Shown here: positions 12,905 through 21,829 of the stretch, piece after piece
Layout: each line of letters opens with the position of its first letter
How positions within the stretch are numbered: the stretch's first letter is position 1
NCBI GenBank assembly: GCA_018609825.1
Contig: JAHEOA010000165.1
Location: 1 to 32,759, forward strand
Source of the DNA: Candidatus Bipolaricaulota bacterium
Lineage (GTDB): Bacteria > Bipolaricaulota > Bipolaricaulia > RBG-16-55-9
DNA: 32,759 bases
Direction: 5' to 3'
Notes under the pieces: generated by a model
The model's input: the letters and a program-made list of their open reading frames with translations, nothing else
What the model was told of the DNA's origin: nothing
Databases searched by the model: none
Position numbers and translations under genes: made by a program

Positions 12905-15259
12905 ATGCAACGCCTCATTCAGGGCTTCATCGGGTGGGTCGAGGTCCACCCCCGATGGACGGTCGCCCTGGTTGCGGCGATCACCGCGCTATTCGCCGCC
13001 ACCCTGCTCACCCAGGGCCTCAGGTTCCAGACGGATTTCCGCAAGTTTCTGCCTAGCGACGACCCGGCCGTCCAGCGTCTGGAACAAGCCGAGGCGACCT
13101 ACGGCTCCCAAGACTTGTTCCTGATCTCCGTCGAGGCGGACGAGACGATCTTCAAAGCCTCAACGCTCGGCAAGTTCAAGGCGCTGGAGACCCGACTCGC
13201 CGAGATGGCCGGCGTCGACGAGGTCGAAGGGCCGGCCACGACGACCGTGATCTACGGCACCCAAGACTCGGTCGTCGTCGAACCCGCCATGGAGTCGGTC
13301 CCGCAGACGCCCGCGGAGGTCGAGACGTATCGCCAGCGCGTCCTGAGCGATCGCACGGTGCGGAACTGGCTCATCTCGCCCGACGAGAAGGCCGGCGCCA
13401 TCTCGGTGACGTTGGAGGACTGGGCCGAGGCGCCGCCCGTCGTCGACGAGATCCGCGCGCTGGTGGGTCAGTACAAAGGCCCGGAGACGTTCCATCTGGT
13501 CGGCGAGCCCGTCCTGCGCACCGCCGTCGCGCAGACGATGATCCGCGATCTGCGCGTGCTGGTGCCGGTCGTGATGCTCGTCTTGATCCTGGTGCTCTGG
13601 GCCAGTTTCCGCAGTATTCGGGGCGTGGCGCTGCCCATGCTCGTCGTTGCACTCAGCACGCTCTGGGCGGTGGGATCGATGGCCCTGGCCGGCGCGCCCA
13701 TGACCCCGTTTACCATCGTCATGCCCGTCATGCTGATCGCCATCGGCGCCGCCGACGGGATCCACATCCTGAACAAGTACTACGAATCGGCGGCATCGCA
13801 CTCCGCCGACACGGGCGAGGCCCGTCGCGCCGTCGTCTTTGCCACGATGAACGAGATGGCGGTGCCCGTGATTCTGACCTCGCTGACGACCGCGGCCGGG
13901 TTCGTGGCGTTGCTGACCTCGTTCCTCTGGCCGCAGCGCCACTTCGGGGTGTTTACCGCGCTCGGGATCGTCTACGCCATGCTGCTGTCGCTGACGCTGA
14001 TCCCGGCGTTCCTCTCGCGCCTGTCCGTGCCGACCCTGCGCACCGCCGACTACGCGCGCAGCCGGGTCTCCAAGGGACTCGCGCGATGGGGGCGTGCCGT
14101 CAGCCGGCAGCCGGCGCTGACGCTGGTGATCGCCGGGGCGGTGTTGGTCGCGTTCGCGGTCGGGGTTCCGCGGCTCAACGTGGAGACGCGCGCGGACGAG
14201 TTTCTCGGCCAGGGTCATCCGGTGGTCCAGTCGATGTACGCCATGGACGAGCGCTTCGGCGGCAGCTACCAACTGGCGGTGGAGATCGACACCGGACGCC
14301 GCGACGGCCTCAAGGATCCGCAGGTGCTCACGAAGATCGCGCGCCTGCAGGACTATCTCAAGTCGCGATCGGAGATCGGGCAGGTCATGTCCGTGGCCGA
14401 CATCGTGCGCCAACTGAACCAGACGTTGCACGCCTCCAATCCCGATTACTACCGCATCCCGGCGGATCCGCGCCTGGCCTCACAGCTGTTCATCCTCTAC
14501 AACGGCGAGCCGGGCAGGCTCTTCCGAGGCGACTTCAGCCAGGGGGAAGTCGTCGCGCGCCGTCTCAACGTGGGCAGCAACCAGATGGCGGCCCTCGTGG
14601 CAGACGTTCGCACATATCTGGACGAGCACTTCAGCGGCGCCGACGCCCCCCAGGCCCAACTCGTGGGGCCGACTCAGGCCTACAGCGCCCTGCTCTCGCG
14701 CATCATCCAGAGCCAGATCGCGAGCCTGTCCGCCAGCTTCGTCACGGCGGGGATCATCGTCGCCGTGCTCATGGGCTCGGTGATGGCGGGCCTGCTCTGT
14801 CTGGTGCCGTTGGTGCTGACGATCCTGATCGAGTTCGGCGTCATGGCCTACGCGGGGCTGCCGCTCGACATGGCGACGATCATGCTCGGCTCGATCGCCA
14901 TCGGCATCGGCATCGACTACTCCATCCACTTTCTGCATCGCTTCCGGCTGGAGACGCGCACCGGCCACAGCGCAACCGAGGCTTTCGATCGTAGCATGCG
15001 CTCGGTGGGGCGGGGCATCGCCTACAACGCCCTGGCGCTGATGTTCGGGTTCGCCGTGTTGTTGGCCAGCTCGTTCCACGGCCTGGTGACGTTCGGCTTG
15101 CTGCTGGTGCTGACCATGATCGTCAGCAGCGTGAGCAGCTTCTCCGTGATTCCCGCGTTCCTGCTCCTTCGTCGGCCCGGCTTTCTCCATCGGCCGAGCC
15201 CGATCTGGCCGGAGTCGCCCGCCGAACCATCACACCCGGTCGATCGCCAGGTGTCCTGA
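12905..15259 (+). CDS. MMPL/RND-superfamily exporter
   Basis: 784-residue inner-membrane transporter. Two homologous halves each have one leading membrane helix, a large outer loop and a block of five helices. The first helix is about 19-38, followed by the loop motif DFRKFLPSDDPAVQRLEQ that is typical of this family. The two proton-relay regions are GAADGIHILNKYYE in the first half and GIGIGIDYSIHFLHRF in the second; the Asp and His there are conserved in sterol-sensing/MMPL relatives such as HpnN. Substrates of the family are lipids or hydrophobic molecules. The ATG at 12905 is one base after the stop of the exported small protein. The frame is open from 12860, but that lies in the previous gene. 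The substrate is unknown. Confidence 0.88.
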   Translation: MQRLIQGFIGWVEVHPRWTVALVAAITALFAATLLTQGLRFQTDFRKFLPSDDPAVQRLEQAEATYGSQDLFLISVEADETIFKASTLGKFKALETRLAEMAGVDEVEGPATTTVIYGTQDSVVVEPAMESVPQTPAEVETYRQRVLSDRTVRNWLISPDEKAGAISVTLEDWAEAPPVVDEIRALVGQYKGPETFHLVGEPVLRTAVAQTMIRDLRVLVPVVMLVLILVLWASFRSIRGVALPMLVVALSTLWAVGSMALAGAPMTPFTIVMPVMLIAIGAADGIHILNKYYESAASHSADTGEARRAVVFATMNEMAVPVILTSLTTAAGFVALLTSFLWPQRHFGVFTALGIVYAMLLSLTLIPAFLSRLSVPTLRTADYARSRVSKGLARWGRAVSRQPALTLVIAGAVLVAFAVGVPRLNVETRADEFLGQGHPVVQSMYAMDERFGGSYQLAVEIDTGRRDGLKDPQVLTKIARLQDYLKSRSEIGQVMSVADIVRQLNQTLHASNPDYYRIPADPRLASQLFILYNGEPGRLFRGDFSQGEVVARRLNVGSNQMAALVADVRTYLDEHFSGADAPQAQLVGPTQAYSALLSRIIQSQIASLSASFVTAGIIVAVLMGSVMAGLLCLVPLVLTILIEFGVMAYAGLPLDMATIMLGSIAIGIGIDYSIHFLHRFRLETRTGHSATEAFDRSMRSVGRGIAYNALALMFGFAVLLASSFHGLVTFGLLLVLTMIVSSVSSFSVIPAFLLLRRPGFLHRPSPIWPESPAEPSHPVDRQVS

Positions 15260-15312
15260 GCGGGTACCGCGAGCGACCGTCAACACCAATACCGGCGTTG
15301 TCGAGCGAGCCG

Positions 15313-16005
15313 TCAGGTCCATCGGGCCAGCACGGTTTGGAGCACATCGTCAAGCATGTCGGATGTCAGGCGCCCCGTCTGCGTGTTCTGGCGGCTCGGA
15401 TGATACGCCCCCACGAGCGCCGGCACGCCGTCCAGTTCGACGATCACCCCGTGGCCGAATTTGGGCTTCGGGCTCGGGCGCTCGGCCCCGAAGCGCGCCA
15501 ACAGCCTCAAGCTTTGATCGAAGGCCAGGCCACCCAACGCCAGCACCACCTGGACGTTCTCGAGCAACGCGAACTCCCGATCGAGATGGCCCCGGCAGTG
15601 GGCGATCTCATCTGCCGTCGGCTTGTTCTGAGGCGGGGCACAGCGGGCAATGGCGGTCATGTACGCGTCACGCAGCTCCAGGCCGTCGTCGGCATGGCGC
15701 GACGTCGATCGGTTGGCGAAGCCGGCGCGGTAAAGCGCGGCCGCCAGGAAGTCGGCCGCGCCGCCCGGCACGTCGCCGGTGAACATCCGGCCCGTTCGGT
15801 TGGCCCCGTGGGCAGCGGGCGCGAGCCCCACGAGCAGCAGTCGAGCGTTCGGGTCGCCGAAGCCGGGAACGGGCTTGCCCCAGTAGGCTTCATCCTGAAA
15901 GGCCTGCTTCTTCTCGCGAGCGACGCGCTCGCGATGCTCGACGAGGCGCGGACAACGACGGCAGGCGACGACGTCGCGTCGGAGCGCCTCGAGCGAGTCG
16001 GCCAT
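15313..16005 (-). CDS. Family 5 uracil-DNA glycosylase (UDGb)
   Basis: 230 residues. It carries the family 5 first motif GLAPAAHGANRTGRMFTGD (about 60-78), in which the general-base Asp of other families is replaced, and the second motif HPSRQNTQTGR (His202 onward). Cys15, Cys18, Cys122 and Cys137 are placed to hold the 4Fe-4S cluster of families 4 and 5. UDGb enzymes remove uracil, and often hypoxanthine, from DNA and are most common in thermophiles and in high-GC bacteria. The ATG at 16005 has no strong ribosome-binding site and lies 16 bases behind the stop of the CAP-domain gene, so the two are probably co-transcribed. It converges on the MMPL gene. Confidence 0.9.
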   Translation of the reverse strand: MADSLEALRRDVVACRRCPRLVEHRERVAREKKQAFQDEAYWGKPVPGFGDPNARLLLVGLAPAAHGANRTGRMFTGDVPGGAADFLAAALYRAGFANRSTSRHADDGLELRDAYMTAIARCAPPQNKPTADEIAHCRGHLDREFALLENVQVVLALGGLAFDQSLRLLARFGAERPSPKPKFGHGVIVELDGVPALVGAYHPSRQNTQTGRLTSDMLDDVLQTVLARWT

Positions 16006-16021
16006 AAAGGCAGCGAGGGAA

Positions 16022-17050
16022 CTACTGGAGGACGGTCATGCGGCCGACTCGGTGGCGCAGCCCTTGAGAGGTAGCCGCTTGAACCACGTAGAGATAGACG
16101 CCGTTGGCGACCGGCTCCCCGCGCTGATTCTGCAGCCGCCAGACCAGCTCCGATCCCGGCGTCCTGCCGTTGTAGACCAGGTCCCCGGCGAGGTCGTAGA
16201 TGCGGACGTGCATATCGCGAATGCCGAGACCGCGCCAAGCGAAGCGCGCGCGGCTCGCGTCCTGAACCAGGGCGAGGCGCGACGGCCCACCGGCGCTGCC
16301 GAGTGACGTGCCCGAGCGGTAGAGCTCGTAGGCTTTCTGGACGGCACGGTCGCTGAGGCGGCCCGCGTTCCAGGCGGCGACGATCTCGTTGAACTCCGGT
16401 CGATCGAGGCGATCGTTGGCGTTGGCGTCGTACTCCCGGAGCACGGCAAGGATGGGGTCCTCCTCGGAGCCGCCGTTGCCCTGTCCCTGCGCGTCGACGA
16501 CGTCGCCGAAGTCGGTCGTCCAGAGCCAGTGATACTTGCTCTGGGGCGCGTCGGTGCGGGCAATGCCGATGGCGCGCATGCGGCAGTCGAGCATCGTCCG
16601 ATTGTGGCCCTCGGAGTCCTTCCACGCCTGCAACACGGCTGAAGCCCGCTGGAAGCCGCCGGCGATGTTCTCCGAGAGGTGGCGCCACGTGGCGGGGTAT
16701 CCGGCCGCTTCGACGCGCTCGGGCAGCTTCGGCTCGCCGTCGCAGCGATGCCCGAAGCAGTTGCCCTCGATCATAACGACGTTGTGATCCCGAGCGGCCT
16801 GATCAAGCGTCGCGGAGCGGGCGAGCGTACGCAAAGCGTCGCGGGGCCACGACCGCCAGCGATCGCCCGTCCAGCAGCGATCGCTGTCCGCCCGATAGTC
16901 GTTGATCAGGTCGAGAAACTGAGCCTCTTGGGCGCCATTTGATGAGACGTTTCCCGCCTGAGCGGGGACGCCCCCCATAAGCAGCGCGGCGAGGCCAACC
17001 CCCAGAACGACGAGACAGAGCGGGCGTGGCGAGCTGAACGATGGCTGCAT
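16022..17050 (-). CDS. Secreted CAP-domain protein with EF-hand-like and FlgD-like C-terminal parts
   Basis: 342 residues from the ATG at 17050, chosen because GGAGG lies just upstream and a signal peptide starts here (PLCLVVLGVGLAALLMGG, cut near AQA|GN). A CAP/SCP domain covers about 41-182 with SENIAGG, SEGHNRTMLD and WTTDFG; CAP domains occur in secreted proteins of varied function. Next comes an EF-hand/dockerin-like loop DANANDRLDRPEF (208-220), a probable calcium site. The end (about 282-326) is a FlgD Ig-like domain, RIYDLAGDLVYNG to VANGVYLYVVQ, often the last module of exported proteins in diderm bacteria. Four or more Cys in the CAP domain suggest disulfides, which fits the dsb genes in this genome. 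Confidence 0.85.
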   Translation of the reverse strand: MQPSFSSPRPLCLVVLGVGLAALLMGGVPAQAGNVSSNGAQEAQFLDLINDYRADSDRCWTGDRWRSWPRDALRTLARSATLDQAARDHNVVMIEGNCFGHRCDGEPKLPERVEAAGYPATWRHLSENIAGGFQRASAVLQAWKDSEGHNRTMLDCRMRAIGIARTDAPQSKYHWLWTTDFGDVVDAQGQGNGGSEEDPILAVLREYDANANDRLDRPEFNEIVAAWNAGRLSDRAVQKAYELYRSGTSLGSAGGPSRLALVQDASRARFAWRGLGIRDMHVRIYDLAGDLVYNGRTPGSELVWRLQNQRGEPVANGVYLYVVQAATSQGLRHRVGRMTVLQ

Positions 17051-17075
17051 GCGTACCGCCTCCACAGTGACGCCC

Positions 17076-17105
17076 ATTATAGACGCCACATGTCCGAAGG
17101 CTCAA
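17076..17105 (-). promoter_or_regulatory. Promoter for the CAP-domain gene and UDGb
   Basis: On the minus strand TTGAGC (17105-17100) and a perfect TATAAT (17081-17076) are 18 bp apart, 25 bases before the ATG at 17050. Confidence 0.65.
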
Positions 17106-17140
17106 GCGACCGACGTCCGCCCGTCCGTCGTCCCACGTCC

Positions 17141-17169
17141 TTCGCAATCTAGGCATGACACGATATCAT
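17141..17169 (+). promoter_or_regulatory. Putative promoter for the membrane-protein gene at 17255
   Basis: TTCGCA (17141-17146) and TATCAT (17164-17169) are 17 bp apart, 4 and 5 matches of 6. It lies back to back with the CAP-gene promoter. Confidence 0.4.
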
Positions 17170-17254
17170 GGCCTCAACGAGGCAAGGCCGACATCATCGG
17201 ATGGGCGGGTGCGCCTGGGCGATCGGCTGCGGAATCGTGGAAGGATCGGGAGCG

Positions 17255-17749
17255 ATGATCGGATTTCTCGTGGCTGCGACGTATGCCGCACTCCGGCTGG
17301 CGCTCACCCCGGCGCTGCCGGAGACGGTGTTCATCGAAGCCAGTCGGTTGCTGTTCGGCTGGTACCTCACGACGGGCTTGTTGACGGTCGCGACGGCGAC
17401 GCTGGTCTGGGCCGGCGACTTCGGCAGCGAAGGCGCCCGCATGCGCCACGGGGTGGCCACGCCGTTGGCGTGGGCCCTCGGCTTGGCGCGCGTGCCCATG
17501 GCCTCCCTGGCCCCCTTGATGGCGCTGGCCGTCCGACGTCTGTTGCTCGGGGTTGGCGCGTTCTGGTGGATGCAGGGGCTGCGCGCCATGGGGGCCGAGT
17601 TCGTCCGCGACGAACCGACGCTTGTCATGGGCGCGGTCGCTTTAGGCATCGGGCTGCTCTTGGGGCTGCTCTGCTGGCCCATGCGGCGCATGGCCGACGC
17701 GCCGCAGCTGAGCTCCGAGCCGCCCTCCCTCCATCAGGATCCCTTCTAG
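17255..17749 (+). CDS. Small integral membrane protein of unknown function
   Basis: 164 residues with about four or five membrane helices (near 1-18, 34-54, 70-95, 97-112 and 122-143) and a short cytosolic tail rich in Ser and Pro. I recognise no family. The ATG at 17255 has GGGAG close upstream, and the protein then begins with its first helix. The frame is open back to 17168, but the residues there (basic and Gly/Cys-rich) look like leader sequence. plsC follows 76 bases after its end on the same strand, so co-transcription is possible. Confidence 0.65.
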   Translation: MIGFLVAATYAALRLALTPALPETVFIEASRLLFGWYLTTGLLTVATATLVWAGDFGSEGARMRHGVATPLAWALGLARVPMASLAPLMALAVRRLLLGVGAFWWMQGLRAMGAEFVRDEPTLVMGAVALGIGLLLGLLCWPMRRMADAPQLSSEPPSLHQDPF

Positions 17750-17825
17750 CGGTCAACGACGGCCTTGCGTAAGACGACACCCATGCCGTAACGTCGGGTC
17801 GATCGAGGGCAGGACCGACACCGCC

Positions 17826-18476
17826 ATGATCAAGCGACTCGTCTATTCGACACTGGCGTCGCTCATCAAGCTGGCCATGAAGGGCCTCTTCCGACTGCGC
17901 GTCGAGGGCCTGGAGAACGTTCCCGACGGCGGCGGGCTGCTCGTGGCCCGCCACCGGAGTTACTGGGACATCACGCTGTTGATCGCAGCGATCGGCCTGC
18001 GGCGCCATATCCTGTTCATCGCTCGACGGACGCTGATGCGGAATCCGCTGATCCGCCCGTTCATCAAGCACTTCACGATTCCGATCGATCGCGATCGGTT
18101 CGGCAAGGCGGACTTCCGCCGCATCACCGACGCGCTCCAAGCCGAACGCCTGGTCGGCATCTTCCCCGAGGGCACGACGCGCGAGTCGGCCGAAGTGCGG
18201 CTCGGCGTCATCCGCTTTGCCGAGCGGACGGGCCAACCCTTCGTGCCCATCTGCCTGGTGAACGAGGGGCCGTATCCGCCCGACTACCCCGCCGGCTTCC
18301 CGCGCATCACCGCACGCATCGGCCGGCCGTTCGCCCTCGACGAGCTGAGCGAGGATGTGGACACCCTCGACGCGCTTGCGAAGCGCGACCGTTACGACGT
18401 CCTGGCACAGGCCGTCATGGACCGAATCGATCGCTTGGCGGACGCGTCGCTGGCGACGGGGAAGCGCTCGGCATGA
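17826..18476 (+). CDS. plsC: 1-acyl-sn-glycerol-3-phosphate acyltransferase
   Basis: 216-residue membrane-bound acyltransferase making phosphatidic acid from lysophosphatidic acid. The catalytic HX4D box is HRSYWD (His43, Asp48), and the acceptor-binding box is FPEGTTR (113-119). The N-terminus (ASLIKLAMKGLFRLRV) is the usual short membrane anchor. A third block, PFVPICLVNEG, matches the region after the second box. The start ATG at 17826 has only a weak purine stretch upstream. plsY, the previous enzyme in the acyl-phosphate route, lies just beyond rpsA, so both phospholipid steps flank the S1 gene. Confidence 0.9.
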   Translation: MIKRLVYSTLASLIKLAMKGLFRLRVEGLENVPDGGGLLVARHRSYWDITLLIAAIGLRRHILFIARRTLMRNPLIRPFIKHFTIPIDRDRFGKADFRRITDALQAERLVGIFPEGTTRESAEVRLGVIRFAERTGQPFVPICLVNEGPYPPDYPAGFPRITARIGRPFALDELSEDVDTLDALAKRDRYDVLAQAVMDRIDRLADASLATGKRSA

Positions 18477-18498
18477 GCAGATCGGACTGTAAGCGAGA

Positions 18499-18527
18499 TT
18501 GCATCGGTGTAGGCCAAATGCTATCAT
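18499..18527 (+). promoter_or_regulatory. Promoter for rpsA
   Basis: TTGCAT (18499-18504) and TATCAT (18522-18527) are 17 bp apart in the 170-base gap before rpsA. The -10 is near consensus and the -35 weak. The leader would be about 110 bases. Confidence 0.5.
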
Positions 18528-18647
18528 GAAGCTGATGCCGGCGCCGCCCATCTGCACCACCCCCGAGGCAGACGCGTTCCAGTCAGGGCATTGCGCCAGT
18601 GATCCTTGAAGTCGGGGGAGAATCCGACGAACGTGGGTGAATCCGTG

Positions 18648-20570
18648 ATGGCAGAGAACCGGATGGAGGAGTTTCTCGAGGAAAAGGACGTCCAAGTCTA
18701 CAATCGAGGCGACGTCCTGACCGGGCACGTCGTTCAGGCCACCGAGCAAGTCATTCTCGTCGATATTGGCTACAAATCCGAGGCCCAGATGCGGCCGCAC
18801 GAGCTGGCGCCGTTCCGCAAGGACGGCGTGGAGCCCGGCGACGAGGTCGAGGTGATCATCACCTATATCGACGAGGAAGAGGGGACGATCTTCGTCTCCG
18901 AACGTCAGGCCGTTTACGAGAAGCGCATCGGCGAACTCGAGCAGCGGTACCGCAACGGCGACGTGGTACAAGGGGTCGTCGAGGGCGTGGTCAAGAACGC
19001 CGGTTATCACGTCAACCTGAACGGCATCCGGGCGTTTTTGCCCGGCTCCCATCTCGGCAACGATCTGCCATCCGACATCGAGCAGCTGCGCGGCCAAGAG
19101 ATCGAACTGAAGATTCTGGAGCTCAACCGCCGGGACAAGAACCTGGTCGTCTCCCACAAGGAATACCTCAAGGAGAAGGAGCGCGAACAGCTCGAGGCGC
19201 TGTTCGAACGGATCAACGTGGGCGACATCGTCGAGGGTGAAATCAAGAGCATCGTCGACTTCGGGCTGTTCGTCGACATCGGCGGCTTCGAAGGGCTGGT
19301 CCACCGGACCGAGATCAGCTGGAAGGACCTGCCGGCGCCACCGAGCACCTACGAGGTCGGCGACACGGTCAACGTCAAGATCCTCGACGTCGACAAGGAA
19401 CGCCGACGGATTTCGCTGTCGATCAAGCAGACCCGCCCCGATCCGTGGGAGAACATCAAGGAGCGCTACCCCACGGGCGAGAGGTTCGAGGGCGAGGTCG
19501 TCGCGCTGACGGACTTCGGCGCGTTCGTGCGCCTCGAAGACGACGTCGAGGGGCTCGTCCACGTGTCGGAGCTCTCCTGGGGCTTCCCGGAGAACCCGAG
19601 CGAGGTTGTGCAGGAGGGCGACGAGGTGGAAGTCGTCGTACTGGACGTCGACGAGGAGAAACGCCGCATCAGCCTGAGCATGCGCCAGGCCCAGCCCGAC
19701 CCATGGGCGGACATCGAAGAAAAGTATCCCGAAGGCACGATCGTCACGGGCACCGTGACCAAGCTGCTCGACTTCGGCGCGTTCGTCCAGCTCGAAGAGG
19801 GCGTCGAGGCGCTGCTGCACATCTCGGAGATGAGCTGGGAGCGGATCAACCATCCGAACGAGGTCGTCACTGAGGGCGACGAGGTCGAGCTCAAGGTTAT
19901 CAAATCCGACGGCGAGCGGCGCAAGATCCGTCTGTCGCTGCGGGAGATGCAGGAAGACCCCTGGCACACCTTCGTGGAGAACTATCCCGTCGGCACCGTC
20001 ATCGACGGCGAGATCACCGAGCTGAAGGACTTCGGGGCGTTCTGCAAGATCACCGACGAGGTCGAAGGGCTCATCCACGTCTCCGAGATCGCCGAGCAGC
20101 ACGTCGACCAACCCTCGGACGTCCTGGAGAAGGGCCAATCCGTCGAGGCGCGCATCATCGGCGTCAACGAGGACAAGCGCCAGGTGCGCCTGTCGCTGCG
20201 CAACGTCCACGAGCAGCACGAGGCCGAGAAGCGACAGCAGGCGGCGCAGGAGCAGCCGACCCAACAGCGGGCGAGCAAACCGTCCCGCGCGCCGCAGCGC
20301 CCGTCCTGGTCGCCGGAACCGACGGCCGCCTCGTCATCATCGTCGTCATCATCGTCATCGTCCTCAGGGCCGTCGCGATCGCCGTCAACGCCCTCGAAGG
20401 CGTCCAGTTCGGATGATGAGCAAGTGGAGGCCGAGGAGACCGAGACCGGTCACGAGGCCTTGACGATGCGCGAGCTCCTCAAACAGCATGCCGACGACGC
20501 CGAGCTGGAGTCCGAGGACGCCGAAGCGACCGACGACGAGGGCAGCGAAGGCGACGACGAGACCGCCTGA
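18648..20570 (+). CDS. rpsA: 30S ribosomal protein S1
   Basis: 640 residues with six S1 RNA-binding repeats (in order about 17-90, 105-170, 190-260, 275-345, 360-430 and 445-515). Repeats 3-6 carry the typical DFGxF(V/C) with GLVH or LLHISE. S1 brings mRNA to the 30S subunit. After the last repeat comes a Gln/Pro/Ser linker, a run of 12 Ser and a long acidic tail ending GSEGDDETA, unlike the short tail of E. coli S1. The start is uncertain. The ATG at 18648 gives the family-like MAENRMEEFL but has no strong ribosome-binding site. A GTG at 18633 lies 12 bases behind GGGGGAG (18614-18620). The frame starts at 18606. Confidence 0.93.
   Translation: MAENRMEEFLEEKDVQVYNRGDVLTGHVVQATEQVILVDIGYKSEAQMRPHELAPFRKDGVEPGDEVEVIITYIDEEEGTIFVSERQAVYEKRIGELEQRYRNGDVVQGVVEGVVKNAGYHVNLNGIRAFLPGSHLGNDLPSDIEQLRGQEIELKILELNRRDKNLVVSHKEYLKEKEREQLEALFERINVGDIVEGEIKSIVDFGLFVDIGGFEGLVHRTEISWKDLPAPPSTYEVGDTVNVKILDVDKERRRISLSIKQTRPDPWENIKERYPTGERFEGEVVALTDFGAFVRLEDDVEGLVHVSELSWGFPENPSEVVQEGDEVEVVVLDVDEEKRRISLSMRQAQPDPWADIEEKYPEGTIVTGTVTKLLDFGAFVQLEEGVEALLHISEMSWERINHPNEVVTEGDEVELKVIKSDGERRKIRLSLREMQEDPWHTFVENYPVGTVIDGEITELKDFGAFCKITDEVEGLIHVSEIAEQHVDQPSDVLEKGQSVEARIIGVNEDKRQVRLSLRNVHEQHEAEKRQQAAQEQPTQQRASKPSRAPQRPSWSPEPTAASSSSSSSSSSSSGPSRSPSTPSKASSSDDEQVEAEETETGHEALTMRELLKQHADDAELESEDAEATDDEGSEGDDETA
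20331..20366 (+). repeat. Trinucleotide run (TCR) coding for 12 Ser inside rpsA
   Basis: Twelve serine codons in a row, ten or more of them TCA or TCG in changing order. Such a run is prone to slippage in steps of three, which would change the linker length without breaking the frame. Confidence 0.85.
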
Positions 20571-20596
20571 AGCGAGGCTCGGTCTTCGCTGACGAC

Positions 20597-21169
20597 GTGA
20601 CCCCGTTGGCGCCCGTCCTGCATGCAGTTTTCGCCTATCTGATCGGCTCGATTCCGTTCAGCTATCTCATCGCGCATGCCCGCGGCGTCGACGTCCGCCA
20701 GGTGGGAAGCGGCAACGTCGGCGCCACGAACGTCGCCCGCTCGGCGGGCCGGGGCTTGGGCGCGACGGCCTTGGCATTGGACGTCGTCAAGGGCGTCTCG
20801 GCGGTGGCGCTCGGATGGGGGCTCGGCACGCCGCTCTGGCTTGCGGGCCTGGCTGTGATCGGGCACAACTGGAGCGTCTTCCTCAACTTCCAGGGCGGCA
20901 AGGGCGTGGCCACGACGCTGGGACTAATGGCAGCGCTGGCGTGGCCCGCGGCGCTGGCGACCGTCGGCGTCTGGGGCGGCGTGGTGGCGGCAACGCGCTA
21001 CGTCTCCGCCGGATCCGTAGGCGCATTGTTGCTCTCGCCCATTTGGCTGGCCGCCTTCGGCTATCCGCTTGCATTCGTCGGCATGATGATCGTGCTCGCC
21101 TTGCTGAGCGTCTATCAGCATCGGGAGAACCTGCGCCGACTGTTCTCCGGACGGGAGCTCGGCGTCTGA
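20597..21169 (+). CDS. plsY: Acyl-phosphate:glycerol-3-phosphate acyltransferase
   Basis: 190-residue membrane enzyme that makes lysophosphatidic acid from acyl-phosphate. The three conserved loops are present: SIPFSYL near residue 18, GSGNVGATN (37-45) and GHNWSVFLNFQGGKGVAT (89-106). Five or so membrane helices can be drawn. The start is a GTG at 20597, 26 bases after the rpsA stop, with a weak purine-rich site; an alternative is the TTG at 20606. It is probably transcribed with rpsA. plsC at 17826 supplies the next step. A partner plsX is not in the window. Confidence 0.93.
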   Translation: MTPLAPVLHAVFAYLIGSIPFSYLIAHARGVDVRQVGSGNVGATNVARSAGRGLGATALALDVVKGVSAVALGWGLGTPLWLAGLAVIGHNWSVFLNFQGGKGVATTLGLMAALAWPAALATVGVWGGVVAATRYVSAGSVGALLLSPIWLAAFGYPLAFVGMMIVLALLSVYQHRENLRRLFSGRELGV

Positions 21170-21211
21170 GCCCCTCGGGCCCCTGTGCCCCCATCCGACG
21201 TCCTCCGACGC

Positions 21212-21802
21212 TCACGACGACGCGCGAGCAAACTGGATGAAGCGAATCAGCTCGACCAGGGCTTGATCGACGTCCCGATTGACCACCAGCAGGTCAAACT
21301 TCGGCGCCTCGCCCAGTTCTTCCCTCGCGCTCTGCAGTCGGCGTTCCACTTGACGGGGATCCTCGGTCTGGCGCCGGCCCAGCCGATCCAGGAGCGTCTC
21401 CCATGACGGGGGCAGGACGAAGATGAAATGGACGTCGGCCGGCAAGACGTCCGCACGTTCACGGATCTGAGCAGCCCCTTGAACGTCGATCTCCAGCAGC
21501 ACGTCCAGGCCCCGGTCGGTGTGCTGCCACACCTGGCTGACGAGCGTCCCGTAGAGATAGCGCCCGTGGACCTCGGCCCACTCCAGAAACGCATCCTCGG
21601 CGACGAGCGCCTCAAAGCGCTCGCGGGAGATGAAGTGATAGTCGGCGCCGTCGCGCTCGTCAGGGCGCGCCGGGCGGGTCGTACAGGAGACGGAAAACGC
21701 CAGATCATTGAGGCGGGTCAGCAGCTCGTTGCGCAGCGTCGACTTGCCCACGCCCGCCGGCCCGGCAAGGACGAAGAGCGCTCCGGTGCGCGAGGCCGTC
21801 AT
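21212..21802 (-). CDS. gmk: Guanylate kinase
   Basis: Phosphorylates GMP to GDP. 196 residues from the ATG at 21802. The P-loop is GPAGVGKS (14-21), followed by the GMP-binding region SVSCTTRPARPDERDGADYH and the lid, with LEIDVQGA as Walker B-like strand. The preceding GTG at 21820 would add six residues; neither start has a convincing ribosome-binding site. It stands third in the order yicC-remA-gmk, which is common in Firmicutes and allies. rpoZ, often next, is absent here, since the strand ends at the convergent plsY. Confidence 0.95.
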   Translation of the reverse strand: MTASRTGALFVLAGPAGVGKSTLRNELLTRLNDLAFSVSCTTRPARPDERDGADYHFISRERFEALVAEDAFLEWAEVHGRYLYGTLVSQVWQHTDRGLDVLLEIDVQGAAQIRERADVLPADVHFIFVLPPSWETLLDRLGRRQTEDPRQVERRLQSAREELGEAPKFDLLVVNRDVDQALVELIRFIQFARASS

Positions 21803-21829
21803 GGAAGCTCGAGCCGGCACGGAAGGAGA

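Noticed and set aside
17625..20264. Open frame of 879 codons on the minus strand opposite rpsA and plsC
   Set aside because: It is the mirror of high-GC coding DNA on the plus strand, where six S1 repeats are seen. It shows no family and repeats the Val/Leu/Asp pattern expected for an antisense shadow.
20331..20366. CRISPR or tandem repeat array
   Set aside because: The trinucleotide run codes for serine in the rpsA frame; there are no spacers. No CRISPR array is seen anywhere in the window.
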